A stretch of 64,000 bases of DNA from Arthrobacter sp. H-02-3 (GTDB taxonomy: Bacteria; Actinomycetota; Actinomycetes; Actinomycetales; Micrococcaceae). Shown one piece after another: positions 29,602-37,623 of the stretch. The notes under the pieces are model-generated. The model searched no databases. It was given only the letters and a program-made list of their open reading frames with translations, and had not been told where the DNA came from. Position 1 is the stretch's first letter. Each line of letters starts with the position of its first letter. The stretch is from NCBI RefSeq assembly GCF_003097355.1, contig NZ_PYUI01000012.1, positions 1 to 64,000 on the forward strand. The letters are read 5' to 3'. A program made the position numbers and the translations under genes.

Positions 29602-30099
29602 ATGCCATCCACGGTACCCACCAAGCTGCACGCCACCACCAGGCTCCAGACCGGCGCTCCGGCCCCCGGGTTCACGCTGACCGACTCTGCGGGGCGCCGG
29701 ATTTCCCTGGCCGATTACCGCGGCAAGAGCGTCATTGTCTACTTCTACCCCCGCGCCGCCACCCCCGGCTGCACCGCGGAGGCGTGCGACTTCCGCGACA
29801 ACCTCGCTGCACTCCAAGGCGCGGGCTACGAGGTCCTGGGCATCTCCCCCGACGCGCGGGAGGCCCTGTCCGCCTTTGCCGCCGAGCATGCCCTGACCTT
29901 CCCGCTGCTCGCGGACGAGGACCACGCCACAGCCCTGGCGTACGGAGCCTGGGGCGAGAAGCTGGTGGACGGCGAAGTCCGCGAAGGAACCTTCAGGTCC
30001 ACCGTGGTGGTCGGTCCCGACGGCAACGTGGTCCTGGCCCAGTACCAGGTCAGCGCGCAGGGCCACGTGCGGGCTCTCCGCGAGGAGCTGGGCGTCTAA
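29602..30099 (+). CDS. Thioredoxin-dependent peroxiredoxin, BCP family (copy 1)
   Basis: A 165-residue protein beginning MPSTVPTKLHATTRLQTGAPAPGF, chosen because GAAGGAAC lies just upstream. The peroxidatic cysteine is in RAATPGCTAEACDFRDN, where the nearby second cysteine (five residues on) would be the resolving one, as in BCP/PrxQ. It reduces hydrogen peroxide and organic peroxides with thioredoxin. It is about 75-80% similar by eye to the second BCP gene at 31.4 kb, so the two are paralogues from a local duplication. It comes 44 bases after the winged-helix gene and could still be in that transcript. Confidence 0.92.
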   Translation: MPSTVPTKLHATTRLQTGAPAPGFTLTDSAGRRISLADYRGKSVIVYFYPRAATPGCTAEACDFRDNLAALQGAGYEVLGISPDAREALSAFAAEHALTFPLLADEDHATALAYGAWGEKLVDGEVREGTFRSTVVVGPDGNVVLAQYQVSAQGHVRALREELGV

Positions 30100-30114
30100 G
30101 CGCCGGACGCCCGC

Positions 30115-30200
30115 TCCGCGCCGCGTTCGGTTTTCTGCCACGGTTTCGGACAGGGGCGCCTCGGATCCGCGGTGCGGTCGTCTGGTTCCGCCGCGGATTC
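30115..30200. repeat. Degenerate intergenic palindromic element, copy 1
   Basis: The sequence contains CGGTTTTCTGCCACGGTTTC and, downstream, GGATCCGCGG and an inverted half. Similar, better preserved copies lie at 31973-32082 and 33121-33281. This copy is the most degraded. Confidence 0.4.
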
Positions 30201-30232
30201 CCGAAGACGCCGCACATTCCGTCACGGGCGGC

Positions 30233-31207
30233 CTAGAAGAGGGCGCCCGTCACGGCCTGCGTCAGCTGATGGATCACCTCGGTGCGTTCCGGGACGTCGC
30301 TCAGGCTCTGGCCCTTGGTGTAGATGACCAGCGCGTAGGCCGTGCCGTCCTTGGTGAGGATGCCGGCGTCGTGCAGTTCATCGTCCAGGAGCCCGTATTT
30401 GTGGAACACCGTTATCCCATCCGGCACGGCGGCGGGAATGAGCGTCTCGTAGTTGGTGTCCTGCATGTAGGACAGCAGCTGCGCGGTGTCCTCGGCGTTG
30501 AGGAGCGTTCCGGAATAGACCCCGGCCAGGACGCCGGCCATTTCCGCCGGGGTCAGCGTGTTGGTTTCCGGATCGTAGGTCACGCCCAGCGACGCCGCGT
30601 ACTCCGTCAGCTCTTCGTGGCCCACGGCATCCATGATCAGCGACCACGAGTCGTTGTCGCTCTGCTGGATCATTTCGCGCAGCTGGAACCCGGCGGTGTA
30701 GTCGCCCAAAGGGTCATCGAGGCTGGCGGCGCCGGTTTCGACCAGGTGATAGTAAGCCGCGGCGGCCAGGACTTTGGCGGTACTGGCCGCCACGAACTGC
30801 TCCCGGACCCCGTATTCGTGGACGTCTGCCGGGTCCGCGCCGGACGATACGTCGACCAGCGCCACGCCGATCTGATACTGGCTGTTGGCGTCGATAATGG
30901 CCTGGATTTTCGCGTCCAGTGCGGCGTCGACGGATCCTGCCGCCGCGGCGGATGCCGGGGCCGACGCGCCGGAACCGGCCGACGGCGAAACACTGCCGGC
31001 CGCCGGACCGGCAGCGAATGCTCCCGCGGCGGCCGTCGTCGTTCGTGCCTCCGCGGCTGAGAAGATGCCGGCAGCCAGCGCGACGGCGAGCACTGCTGCA
31101 CAGGCCCCCGCGACCAGGGTCCGCAGCCGCACGGCCGCCCGACGAGGTTTGCCGCCCGTCGCGGGCCGGGGTCCAAATCGTCGCTGGCGTGGCGTGTGCT
31201 GTTCCAT
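30233..31207 (-). CDS. Secreted or membrane-anchored class A beta-lactamase-like serine hydrolase
   Basis: A 324-residue protein with a basic N-terminus and one hydrophobic helix at about residues 29-51, followed by an Ala/Ser/Pro-rich linker to about 92. The hydrolase domain has the nucleophile motif STAK (142-146 region) and SDN at 183-185, but a KYG at 270-272 in place of the usual KTG/KSG triad. That combination fits the beta-lactamase2 family, some of whose members are true class A enzymes and others are peptidoglycan or lipoprotein hydrolases of unknown role. Antibiotic hydrolysis should not be assumed. It lies between the two peroxiredoxin paralogues, on the opposite strand. Confidence 0.8.
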   Translation of the reverse strand: MEQHTPRQRRFGPRPATGGKPRRAAVRLRTLVAGACAAVLAVALAAGIFSAAEARTTTAAAGAFAAGPAAGSVSPSAGSGASAPASAAAAGSVDAALDAKIQAIIDANSQYQIGVALVDVSSGADPADVHEYGVREQFVAASTAKVLAAAAYYHLVETGAASLDDPLGDYTAGFQLREMIQQSDNDSWSLIMDAVGHEELTEYAASLGVTYDPETNTLTPAEMAGVLAGVYSGTLLNAEDTAQLLSYMQDTNYETLIPAAVPDGITVFHKYGLLDDELHDAGILTKDGTAYALVIYTKGQSLSDVPERTEVIHQLTQAVTGALF

Positions 31208-31382
31208 AGTTGCTTCAAACTAGCCACGACACCTATGCCGGAGCTATGAAAATGCTGTCACCGCGCACCGGACCCGGCGCAGCTGGCGGACGCCGACGGC
31301 CGTTGCCAGACGGCGGAATACAGCCTGCGACGCCGGTGTTGTGCACCACAGACCCGTTGTCCCCCTCTCCTGAAGGATCCTC

Positions 31383-31862
31383 ATGAACGCCAATCCGACC
31401 GTCAAGCTCCAGCCCGGCACCCCGGCCCCGGAATTTACGCTTCCCGATGCCGAGGGCAAGCCCGTGTCCCTCGCCGACTACCGCGGCAAGAACGTCATCG
31501 TGTACTTCTACCCGCAGGCCGCGACCCCCGGCTGCACCACCGAGGCCTGCGACTTCCGCGACAACCTCGCGTCCCTGCAGGGCTCGGGCTACGAGGTCCT
31601 GGGCATCTCCCCCGACGCCCCCGATGCCTTGGCCCACTTCACCGGAGACTTTGCCCTGACCTTCCCGCTCCTGGCCGACGAGGACCACGCTGTCGCACTC
31701 GCCTACGGCGCCTGGGGCGAGAAGCTGGTCCACGGCGAGGTCACCGAGGGCCTCGTCCGCTCCACGGTGGTGCTGGACCCCGAGGGCAAGGTGAAGCTCG
31801 CGCAGTACCAGGTCAAGGCCCAGGGCCACGTCGCGGCGCTGAAGGAAGAACTGGGCGTCTAA
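31383..31862 (+). CDS. Thioredoxin-dependent peroxiredoxin, BCP family (copy 2)
   Basis: A 159-residue BCP/PrxQ protein, MNANPTVKLQPGTPAPEFTLPDAEGK onward. The peroxidatic cysteine lies in QAATPGCTTEACDFRDN and a second cysteine five residues later is the likely resolving residue. Long identical stretches with copy 1 (for example YEVLGISPDA, PLLADEDHA, AYGAWGEKLV) show that they are paralogues. A GAAGGATCC ribosome binding site precedes the ATG. It is divergent from the serine hydrolase gene, with 175 bases between them, enough for two promoters. Confidence 0.93.
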   Translation: MNANPTVKLQPGTPAPEFTLPDAEGKPVSLADYRGKNVIVYFYPQAATPGCTTEACDFRDNLASLQGSGYEVLGISPDAPDALAHFTGDFALTFPLLADEDHAVALAYGAWGEKLVHGEVTEGLVRSTVVLDPEGKVKLAQYQVKAQGHVAALKEELGV

Positions 31863-31972
31863 CCGTCCGCGCCCCGGGCCCCGCGGTTCGGGCGTCCAAG
31901 CGTCCGCGCCCGGCGCCGCCCCACCGGTTCGGGCGTCCAACCGTCCGCGCCGGGAGGTTCGGGATGCGCCCT

Positions 31973-32082
31973 GGGCGGTTCTTGCTGCGGTTTCGGACCA
32001 CGGCTACGCAACCGGACACGGGCAACGCGGATCCACGGCGCGCCAGTCCGACGTCGTCGCGCCGGTCTGAAACTGCCGCGGA
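31973..32082. repeat. Intergenic palindromic element, copy 2
   Basis: A left half with CTGCGGTTTCGGACCACGGC and an inverted right half around GCGCCGGTCTGAAACTGCCG flank a centre with GCGGATCC. The left half is nearly identical to that of copy 3 at 33.1-33.3 kb. Just before it, GTTCGGGCGTCCAA is directly repeated (about 31887 and 31937). Confidence 0.55.
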
Positions 32083-32146
32083 GGAGTTCTCCACATCCGC
32101 CTCAGTGGTGGTTGTCCGGCCCAGCCTCACGGGCCACCATCGGGGC

Positions 32147-33097
32147 ATGGAACTACCACCACTAATTCTTAGCAGCGACCTTGCGCGGCTCGGCCAGGAT
32201 GCGCGGGGCCTTGCCCGGCAGGCGAAGTCCGGCCAGCTCCGGCGGATCCGACAGGGCGTCTACGTCCGGGTGCAAGACTGGGAATCGCTGACGCCGTGGG
32301 ACCGGTATCCGGTCCTCATCCGGGCGGCGGCGTCCACGTTGAAGAGCCGCACCATCTTCTGCCGCCAGTCTTCCGCAGCCTTGTGGGACATGCCGCTGCT
32401 GGGCCACGGCCATCTGGTGCATGCCTGCACTTCCGACGACGGCGGCGGCCGCTCGCGCGCCGGGGTCCGGCGGCACTTCGTCGATTTGGACTCGGCACAG
32501 ATCAAGGAGCGTCACGGGCTCCTCGTCACGGACCGCGTCCGGACAGCCTTGGACTTGGCCGCCTTCGAATCGTTCGAACAGGGAGTCACGGTATTCGACC
32601 ACGTCCTCCGGCCGCAGCCTGACAATCTGCCACCGCTCAGCCGCGAGGAACTCCACACCGGCATCGACGGCAACTACACAAAAGCCGCTGCCCGGCGAAT
32701 CCGGACCGCCCTGGATTTCGCTGATCCGGCGTCCGGCTCCCCGGGAGAATCGGTGAGCCGCGCCCTGATGCACCGGCTCGGCTTCCGGATTCCCCTCCTT
32801 CAGGTCGAAACCCGCGACGCCCGCGGGCTGGTCGCATTCACAGACTTTGACTGGCCGGAGGAGCAGCTGTGCGGTGAATTCGACGGACTTGTGAAGTACC
32901 GCAAGGCGGAGTTCCTGCAGGGCCGGACGCCCGCTGAGGCCCTCACTGACGAGAAGCGCCGGGAGGACCGGATTCGTGCCACCGGCCGACGCGTGATCCG
33001 CTGGACGTGGTCGGAGCTGTCCAATCCCGGAAGATTTGAGGTATTTCTGGCCGCGGCAGGTGTTCCGCGGCAGACACTCCCGTCCTGCCGACGCTGA
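32147..33097 (+). CDS. AbiEi-like antitoxin-domain protein with DUF559-like C-terminus
   Basis: A 316-residue protein started at MELPPLILSSDLARLGQDARGLARQAKSGQLRRIRQGVYV. The first 60 residues are a winged-helix AbiEi-type antitoxin domain (GQLRRIRQGVYV). The end, from about 225, has the E-x-D...K arrangement of a very-short-patch-repair or restriction-like endonuclease fold: TDFDWPEEQLCGEFDGLVKY and a final VIRWTWSEL. Such genes are frequent single copies in Arthrobacter-type genomes, usually without a partner toxin, and none is adjacent here. Function is not established. It is bracketed by two copies of the intergenic palindromic element, which hints at a mobile past. Confidence 0.7.
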   Translation: MELPPLILSSDLARLGQDARGLARQAKSGQLRRIRQGVYVRVQDWESLTPWDRYPVLIRAAASTLKSRTIFCRQSSAALWDMPLLGHGHLVHACTSDDGGGRSRAGVRRHFVDLDSAQIKERHGLLVTDRVRTALDLAAFESFEQGVTVFDHVLRPQPDNLPPLSREELHTGIDGNYTKAAARRIRTALDFADPASGSPGESVSRALMHRLGFRIPLLQVETRDARGLVAFTDFDWPEEQLCGEFDGLVKYRKAEFLQGRTPAEALTDEKRREDRIRATGRRVIRWTWSELSNPGRFEVFLAAAGVPRQTLPSCRR

Positions 33098-33120
33098 TCC
33101 TGCCAAGCTCCCGGGAACGC

Positions 33121-33281
33121 GCTACGGAATCGGACACGGCAGCGCGGATCCGGGCCGCGCTCCGGGCGGTTTTCGCTGCGGTTTCGGACCACGGCTCCGG
33201 AACCAGTCGGATGCAGCGCGGATCCGGGCCGCATCCGACCGATGGCGACGCGCCGGTCCGAAAACGGCGCGAAAACCGGCC
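33121..33281. repeat. Intergenic palindromic element, copy 3
   Basis: GCGCGGATCCGGGCCGC occurs twice (about 33142 and 33217), and CTGCGGTTTCGGACCACGGC faces an inverted half around GCCGGTCCGAAAACGGCGCG. The element fills the gap after the AbiEi-like gene and resembles copy 2. Confidence 0.55.
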
Positions 33282-33287
33282 GGCTGC

Positions 33288-34136
33288 CTACACCTTGGTC
33301 CCGGCAACCACCGTGGCGGTGGACCGGAGCTGGATGGCGCCGTCGTGCTCATAGCGGCCCAGCAGCGCGAATACGTCCGAGCGGATCAAAGCCCGAGACT
33401 TCTCGTCCGCCTTGGCCAGCCCCATCGCCACTGTGGTCGCGATGTCGGTCATGAATTCCCAATAGCTCTCCGGGGATTCGAACACGAGGTCGGTGCTGAC
33501 CTTGCGCTCGGTCACGTCTACCAGCCCGGCGTCCGTTAACATCCGCGTCATGAACCCGGTGGGTGCACAGCGGAAAAGCCCCGGAGTCCCTGCGGGCGGA
33601 ATGGGCAGCTCGCGGTGCCGGGCAATCGTGCCGAGGATCAGGCTGGCCCACGGGTTCTCGGCGGCGCGTCCCCAGACGACGGCGCCGACCCGGGCGCCCG
33701 GCTTGGCGGTGCGCGCCATCTCGCGCATGGCCGCGGACATGACCGGAAAGAACATCAAACCGAAGCGGCAGTACACGGCGTCAAACGTGTTGTCACCAAA
33801 GGGCATGGCAGCAGCGTCGCAAACCTTGAAGTCCAGGTTGTGCAGGCCCTGGGTCAATGCCTTTTCTTCGGCCACGCGGAGCATACCGGCGGAAATGTCA
33901 GCGAGGACCACCCGCCCGTCCGGCACCTGACCGGCCACATTAAGTGCAGGTTCCCCCGTGCCTGCCGCGACATCCAGCACCCAGGAGTCGGGGCGCAGCC
34001 GGAGCTCCTCGAGCAGGGCGTCCCCGAACGGGGCATGCCAGTCGAGCAGTTCAACGTCCCACTTCTTCCAGCCCGCCGAGAACTCATCCCAGAGCAGGCG
34101 CTGCTGGTCGCGAACGCGGTCGGCTGAGGCTAACAT
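33288..34136 (-). CDS. Class I SAM-dependent methyltransferase
   Basis: A 282-residue protein. The SAM-binding glycine motif VLDVAAGTGEPAL is at about residues 53-65, with the acidic VVLADIS strand end at 76-82 and the motif VYCRFGLMFFP near 120. This is the UbiE/COQ5-like methyltransferase type. The acceptor is not predictable; the C-terminal half (about 160-280) is helical and probably binds the substrate. It is transcribed alone, divergent from the small membrane protein gene upstream of purF. Confidence 0.85.
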   Translation of the reverse strand: MLASADRVRDQQRLLWDEFSAGWKKWDVELLDWHAPFGDALLEELRLRPDSWVLDVAAGTGEPALNVAGQVPDGRVVLADISAGMLRVAEEKALTQGLHNLDFKVCDAAAMPFGDNTFDAVYCRFGLMFFPVMSAAMREMARTAKPGARVGAVVWGRAAENPWASLILGTIARHRELPIPPAGTPGLFRCAPTGFMTRMLTDAGLVDVTERKVSTDLVFESPESYWEFMTDIATTVAMGLAKADEKSRALIRSDVFALLGRYEHDGAIQLRSTATVVAGTKV

Positions 34137-34225
34137 GGCGGATCCTTGGCTCGTCTGTTCCTAGCCCTAGTCTGCTCCCGGAACGGGTCTCCGGCAATGA
34201 CTCGAAGGGCAGTAGGCTTAACGGC

Positions 34226-34594
34226 ATGTCTTCCCACGAAACCCCCGGCACCGCAGGCACCGAACCCCACGGGGAGTCAGCCCCCGGCAGCGTCCCGGAG
34301 CGACGCGAGGTCACCGTCCGGCGGGCGCCGAAGTACGTGCCGTTCCTGATCCTGGGCGGGCTCGTAGGCGTCGTTGCGGCGGCCATCATCGCCTACGCCC
34401 TCCCCGGTGATGCCAGCTACGACAGCGGCTCCGTATTTGGTTTCTTCATGGTCCTTTGCGCGGCCGGCGGCGTCATTCTAGGTGCCGTGGCGGCCCTGGT
34501 GCTGGACCGGATCAGCGTCCGCCGCGCCGAGCGCGCCGTCGTCGAGTCCGTTCCGGACTCCGCACCCGACGCCGACGGCGAGAACCGCGCCTGA
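34226..34594 (+). CDS. Small membrane protein upstream of purF
   Basis: A 122-residue protein started at MSSHETPGTAGTEP. Residues 1-35 are hydrophilic; two transmembrane segments follow at about 38-58 ([22 protein letters not shown]) and 70-93 (FGFFMVLCAAGGVILGAVAALVL). The C-terminal tail is charged. Proteins of this type commonly precede purF in related actinobacteria, which supports it being a real, conserved gene, but no function is known to me. It ends 77 bases before purF, which has its own promoter-like sequence. Confidence 0.75.
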   Translation: MSSHETPGTAGTEPHGESAPGSVPERREVTVRRAPKYVPFLILGGLVGVVAAAIIAYALPGDASYDSGSVFGFFMVLCAAGGVILGAVAALVLDRISVRRAERAVVESVPDSAPDADGENRA

Positions 34595-34659
34595 GCCGCG
34601 CCTGAGCCTGCCGGCAGGTCATAAACCGGGCGCCGGAAAAGTCTTAGCGCACATCGTGA

Positions 34660-34671
34660 GATAATCGACCA
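34660..34671 (+). promoter_or_regulatory. Minus-10 element for a probably leaderless purF transcript
   Basis: GATAAT at 34660-34665 is a good minus-10 hexamer and lies seven bases before the GTG start at 34672. Transcription would therefore begin at or next to the start codon. No ribosome binding site is visible. A minus-35 match is poor. Confidence 0.5.
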
Positions 34672-36372
34672 GTGGCACGCGGCGATGGAAAACTTTCTCA
34701 TGATCTTCTCCCAGGCGAAAAAGGCCCTCAGGACGCATGCGGCGTCTTTGGGGTCTGGGCACCCGGTGAAGAAGTAGCAAAACTTACCTATTACGGGCTG
34801 TATGCATTGCAGCACCGTGGTCAGGAGTCGGCTGGTATTGCAACCAGCGACGGCAAGCGGATCAACGTCTACAAAGACATGGGCCTCGTATCCCAGGTCT
34901 TCGACGAGGCTACGCTGAACACCCTGACCGGGCACCTGGCCGTCGGCCACTGCCGCTATTCCACTACGGGTGCGAGCCACTGGGCCAACGCCCAGCCCAC
35001 CTTGGGCGCGACCTCCACGGGCACCGTGGCGCTGGCCCACAACGGCAACCTGACGAACACGGCCGAGCTCAAAGCCATGATCACGGACCGCAACGGCGGA
35101 AACCTGAGCGGCGAGATGAAACAGGGCAACACCTCGGACACCGCCCTGGTCACGGCGCTCCTGGAGGGTGAAGAGGGCAAGTCCCTCGAACAGACCGCCC
35201 TGGAGCTCCTGCCCAAGATCAAGGGCGGCTTCTGCTTCGTCTTCATGGATGAGGGAACCCTCTACGCGGCCCGCGACACCTATGGCATCCGCCCTCTGTG
35301 CCTCGGCCGGCTGGAGCGCGGCTGGGTGGTCGCCTCCGAGCAGTCAGCCCTGGCCACGGTCGGCGCGAGCTTCATCCGCGAAATCGAGCCCGGCGAATTC
35401 ATCGCGATCGACGAGGACGGCGTCCGCTCACAGCGCTTCGCCGACGCGACCCCGGCAGGCTGCGTCTTCGAATACGTCTACCTTGCCCGCCCGGACGCCG
35501 CCATTGCCGGCCGTTCGGTCTACGAATCCCGGGTGGAGATGGGCCGCCAGCTGGCCCGCGAGAACACCCAGGAAGCGGACATTGTCATTCCGGTCCCGGA
35601 ATCCGGCACGCCCGCTGCTGTGGGCTACGCCGAGGAATCCGGCATCCCGTTCGCGCACGGCTTCGTCAAGAACGCCTACGTGGGCCGAACCTTCATCCAG
35701 CCGTCGCAGACCCTGCGGCAGCTCGGCATCCGCCTCAAGCTCAACGCCCTGGAATCGGTGATCCGGGGCAAGCGCGTCGTGGTGGTGGACGACTCGATCG
35801 TCCGCGGCAACACCCAGCGCGCCATCGTCCGGATGCTCCGCGAAGCCGGCGCCGCCTCCGTGCACGTCAAGATCTCCTCGCCGCCGGTGCAGTGGCCGTG
35901 CTTCTACGGCATCGACTTCGCATCCCGCGCGGAACTGATCGCCAACGGCGCCACCATCGACGAGATCTCCCAGGCGATCGGCGCCGACTCGCTGGCCTAC
36001 ATCTCCGAGGACGGCATGATCGCCGCCACCCGGCAGCCGCGCGAACGCCTCTGCACCGCCTGCTTCACCGGCAAGTACCCGATCGAGCTGCCCGGCGCAG
36101 ACAAGCTTGGCAAGAACCTGCTTGAGCGCACGGACCTCGGCGGTCTTCCCGCCGCCGGCGGAGCTGCTTCCGGAGCGGACGCTTCCGCGCCGGCCGCACC
36201 GGCAGAGGCCGCGTCCGACTCCCCCGACGCCGAACCCGGCACCTCGATCTCGGACGACCCGGCCGAGAAGGCCGGCGCCACGGGCTGCGATCCGGGGCCG
36301 GACTCCGAATTCGAAGAACTGCTCACCGATGCCGACCGCGTCACCAAAGCCGACAAGAAAGAGCCAGTATGA
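34672..36372 (+). CDS. purF: Amidophosphoribosyltransferase
   Basis: A 566-residue enzyme, started at GTG 34672. The glutaminase nucleophile is Cys23 in GPQDACGVFGVWAPG, so an 22-residue propeptide would be removed. Further markers are HRGQESAGIATSDG, the glutamine channel region and the PRPP loop VVVVDDSIVRGNTQRAI near 365-381. It makes phosphoribosylamine from PRPP and glutamine, the first step of purine synthesis. The last 65 residues (after NLLERTDLGG) are an Ala/Ser/Asp/Glu-rich tail beyond the family core. It overlaps purM by four bases and probably is leaderless. Confidence 0.96.
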   Translation: MARGDGKLSHDLLPGEKGPQDACGVFGVWAPGEEVAKLTYYGLYALQHRGQESAGIATSDGKRINVYKDMGLVSQVFDEATLNTLTGHLAVGHCRYSTTGASHWANAQPTLGATSTGTVALAHNGNLTNTAELKAMITDRNGGNLSGEMKQGNTSDTALVTALLEGEEGKSLEQTALELLPKIKGGFCFVFMDEGTLYAARDTYGIRPLCLGRLERGWVVASEQSALATVGASFIREIEPGEFIAIDEDGVRSQRFADATPAGCVFEYVYLARPDAAIAGRSVYESRVEMGRQLARENTQEADIVIPVPESGTPAAVGYAEESGIPFAHGFVKNAYVGRTFIQPSQTLRQLGIRLKLNALESVIRGKRVVVVDDSIVRGNTQRAIVRMLREAGAASVHVKISSPPVQWPCFYGIDFASRAELIANGATIDEISQAIGADSLAYISEDGMIAATRQPRERLCTACFTGKYPIELPGADKLGKNLLERTDLGGLPAAGGAASGADASAPAAPAEAASDSPDAEPGTSISDDPAEKAGATGCDPGPDSEFEELLTDADRVTKADKKEPV

Positions 36373-37538
36373 CTTCCGCCTCCCCGGCCGCTGACATGAA
36401 CGCCGCCCAGAACGCCGGCATCACCTACGCCTCCGCCGGCGTCGACGTCGAAGCGGGAGACCGCGCCGTCGAACTCATGAAGGATGCCGTGAAGGCAACC
36501 CACAACGCCTCGGTGATCGGCGGCGTCGGCGGGTTCGCAGGTCTTTACGACGTCTCCCGGCTGCTGACCTACAAGCGGCCCCTCCTGGCCACGTCCACCG
36601 ACGGGGTCGGCACCAAGGTGGCCATTGCGCAGGCCATGGACATCCACGACACCATCGGGTTTGACCTCGTCGGCATGGTGGTGGACGACATCGTCGTGGT
36701 CGGCGCCGAGCCGCTGTACATGACCGACTACATCGCCTGCGGCAAGGTCGTGCCGGAACGCATCGCGGACATCGTTCGCGGCATCGCGGCCGCCTGCTCG
36801 GTCGCCGGTACCGCCCTGGTGGGCGGCGAGACCGCCGAACACCCCGGCCTGCTCGGCGAAAATGAGTACGACGTCGCCGGTGCAGCCACCGGCGTGGTCG
36901 AGGCCGACGCCCTGCTGGGTCCGGACCGTGTCCGCGCCGGCGACGTCGTGATCGGCATGGCCTCCTCGGGCCTGCACTCCAACGGCTACTCCCTGGTCCG
37001 CCGCGTCATCAACCACGCAGGCTGGGCCCTGGACCGCCAGGTCTCCGAACTCGGCCGCACCCTGGGCGAGGAGCTCCTGGAGCCCACCCGCGTCTACGCC
37101 GCCGACTGCCTGGACCTCGCCCGCACCTTCCCGGTGAACGGCTCCGCTGGCGGCAAGGCCGTGCACGGCTTCAGCCACGTCACCGGCGGCGGCCTCGCGG
37201 CCAACCTCGCCCGCGTCCTCCCGCAGGGCCTGCTGGCCACCGTTGACCGCGCCACGTGGGAACTGCCGGCCATCTTCAAGCTGGTCTCCGAGCTCGGCAA
37301 CGTCCCGCTGGCCGACCTCGAGCGGACCCTGAACCTGGGCGTGGGCATGGTAGCCATCGTTTCCCCGGAGGCCGCCGACGCCGCCGTGAACCGGCTCAAC
37401 GACCGCGGCCTGCCGTCCTGGATCATGGGCACGGTGGAGGAGAACTCGGATTCGATCATCAAGTCCGGCCCCGACTACGTCCAGGGCGCCAAGGGCGTCG
37501 ACGGCGGCGCGGTCCGCCTGGTCAACGCCTACGCCTAA
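36369..37538 (+). CDS. purM: Phosphoribosylformylglycinamidine cyclo-ligase
   Basis: A 389-residue AIR synthetase coupled to purF by an ATGA overlap. Visible blocks are ITYASAGVDVEAGDRAVELMK, GGFAGLYDV, LLATSTDGVGTKVAIA, the ATP/phosphate segment VGGETAEHPGLL, GLHSNGYSLVRRV and HVTGGGLAANLARVLP. It closes the imidazole ring of formylglycinamidine ribotide in de novo purine synthesis. The purF-purM pairing is usual in actinobacteria. The gene ends directly at a large hairpin that fills the gap to the convergent ABC transporter operon. Confidence 0.96.
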   Translation: MTSASPAADMNAAQNAGITYASAGVDVEAGDRAVELMKDAVKATHNASVIGGVGGFAGLYDVSRLLTYKRPLLATSTDGVGTKVAIAQAMDIHDTIGFDLVGMVVDDIVVVGAEPLYMTDYIACGKVVPERIADIVRGIAAACSVAGTALVGGETAEHPGLLGENEYDVAGAATGVVEADALLGPDRVRAGDVVIGMASSGLHSNGYSLVRRVINHAGWALDRQVSELGRTLGEELLEPTRVYAADCLDLARTFPVNGSAGGKAVHGFSHVTGGGLAANLARVLPQGLLATVDRATWELPAIFKLVSELGNVPLADLERTLNLGVGMVAIVSPEAADAAVNRLNDRGLPSWIMGTVEENSDSIIKSGPDYVQGAKGVDGGAVRLVNAYA

Positions 37539-37539
37539 A

Positions 37540-37623
37540 GGCCCTCAACCGCATCGAGTGCTCCAAAACCGCCCTTTAGCAGCTTCATAAGGGCGGGTTT
37601 GGAGCACTCGATGGTTAAGGCCT
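37540..37623. terminator. Long stem-loop filling the gap between convergent purM and ABC transporter genes
   Basis: CATCGAGTGCTCCAAA on the left pairs with its complement on the right; in all about 27 of 28 central positions pair (37547-37576 with 37589-37616), with a two-base bulge and one mismatch. The loop has 12 bases. Outer GGCC arms extend it. It covers the full intergenic space between the two stop codons and has no T-run. Confidence 0.7.

Noticed and set aside
30233..31207. A true antibiotic-resistance beta-lactamase.
   Set aside because: SxxK and SDN are present but the KTG position reads KYG and there is a long membrane-anchor linker; substrate cannot be claimed.
32147..33097. A complete AbiE toxin-antitoxin pair.
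   Set aside because: No AbiEii-type nucleotidyltransferase toxin gene lies on either side; upstream is a peroxiredoxin and downstream a methyltransferase.
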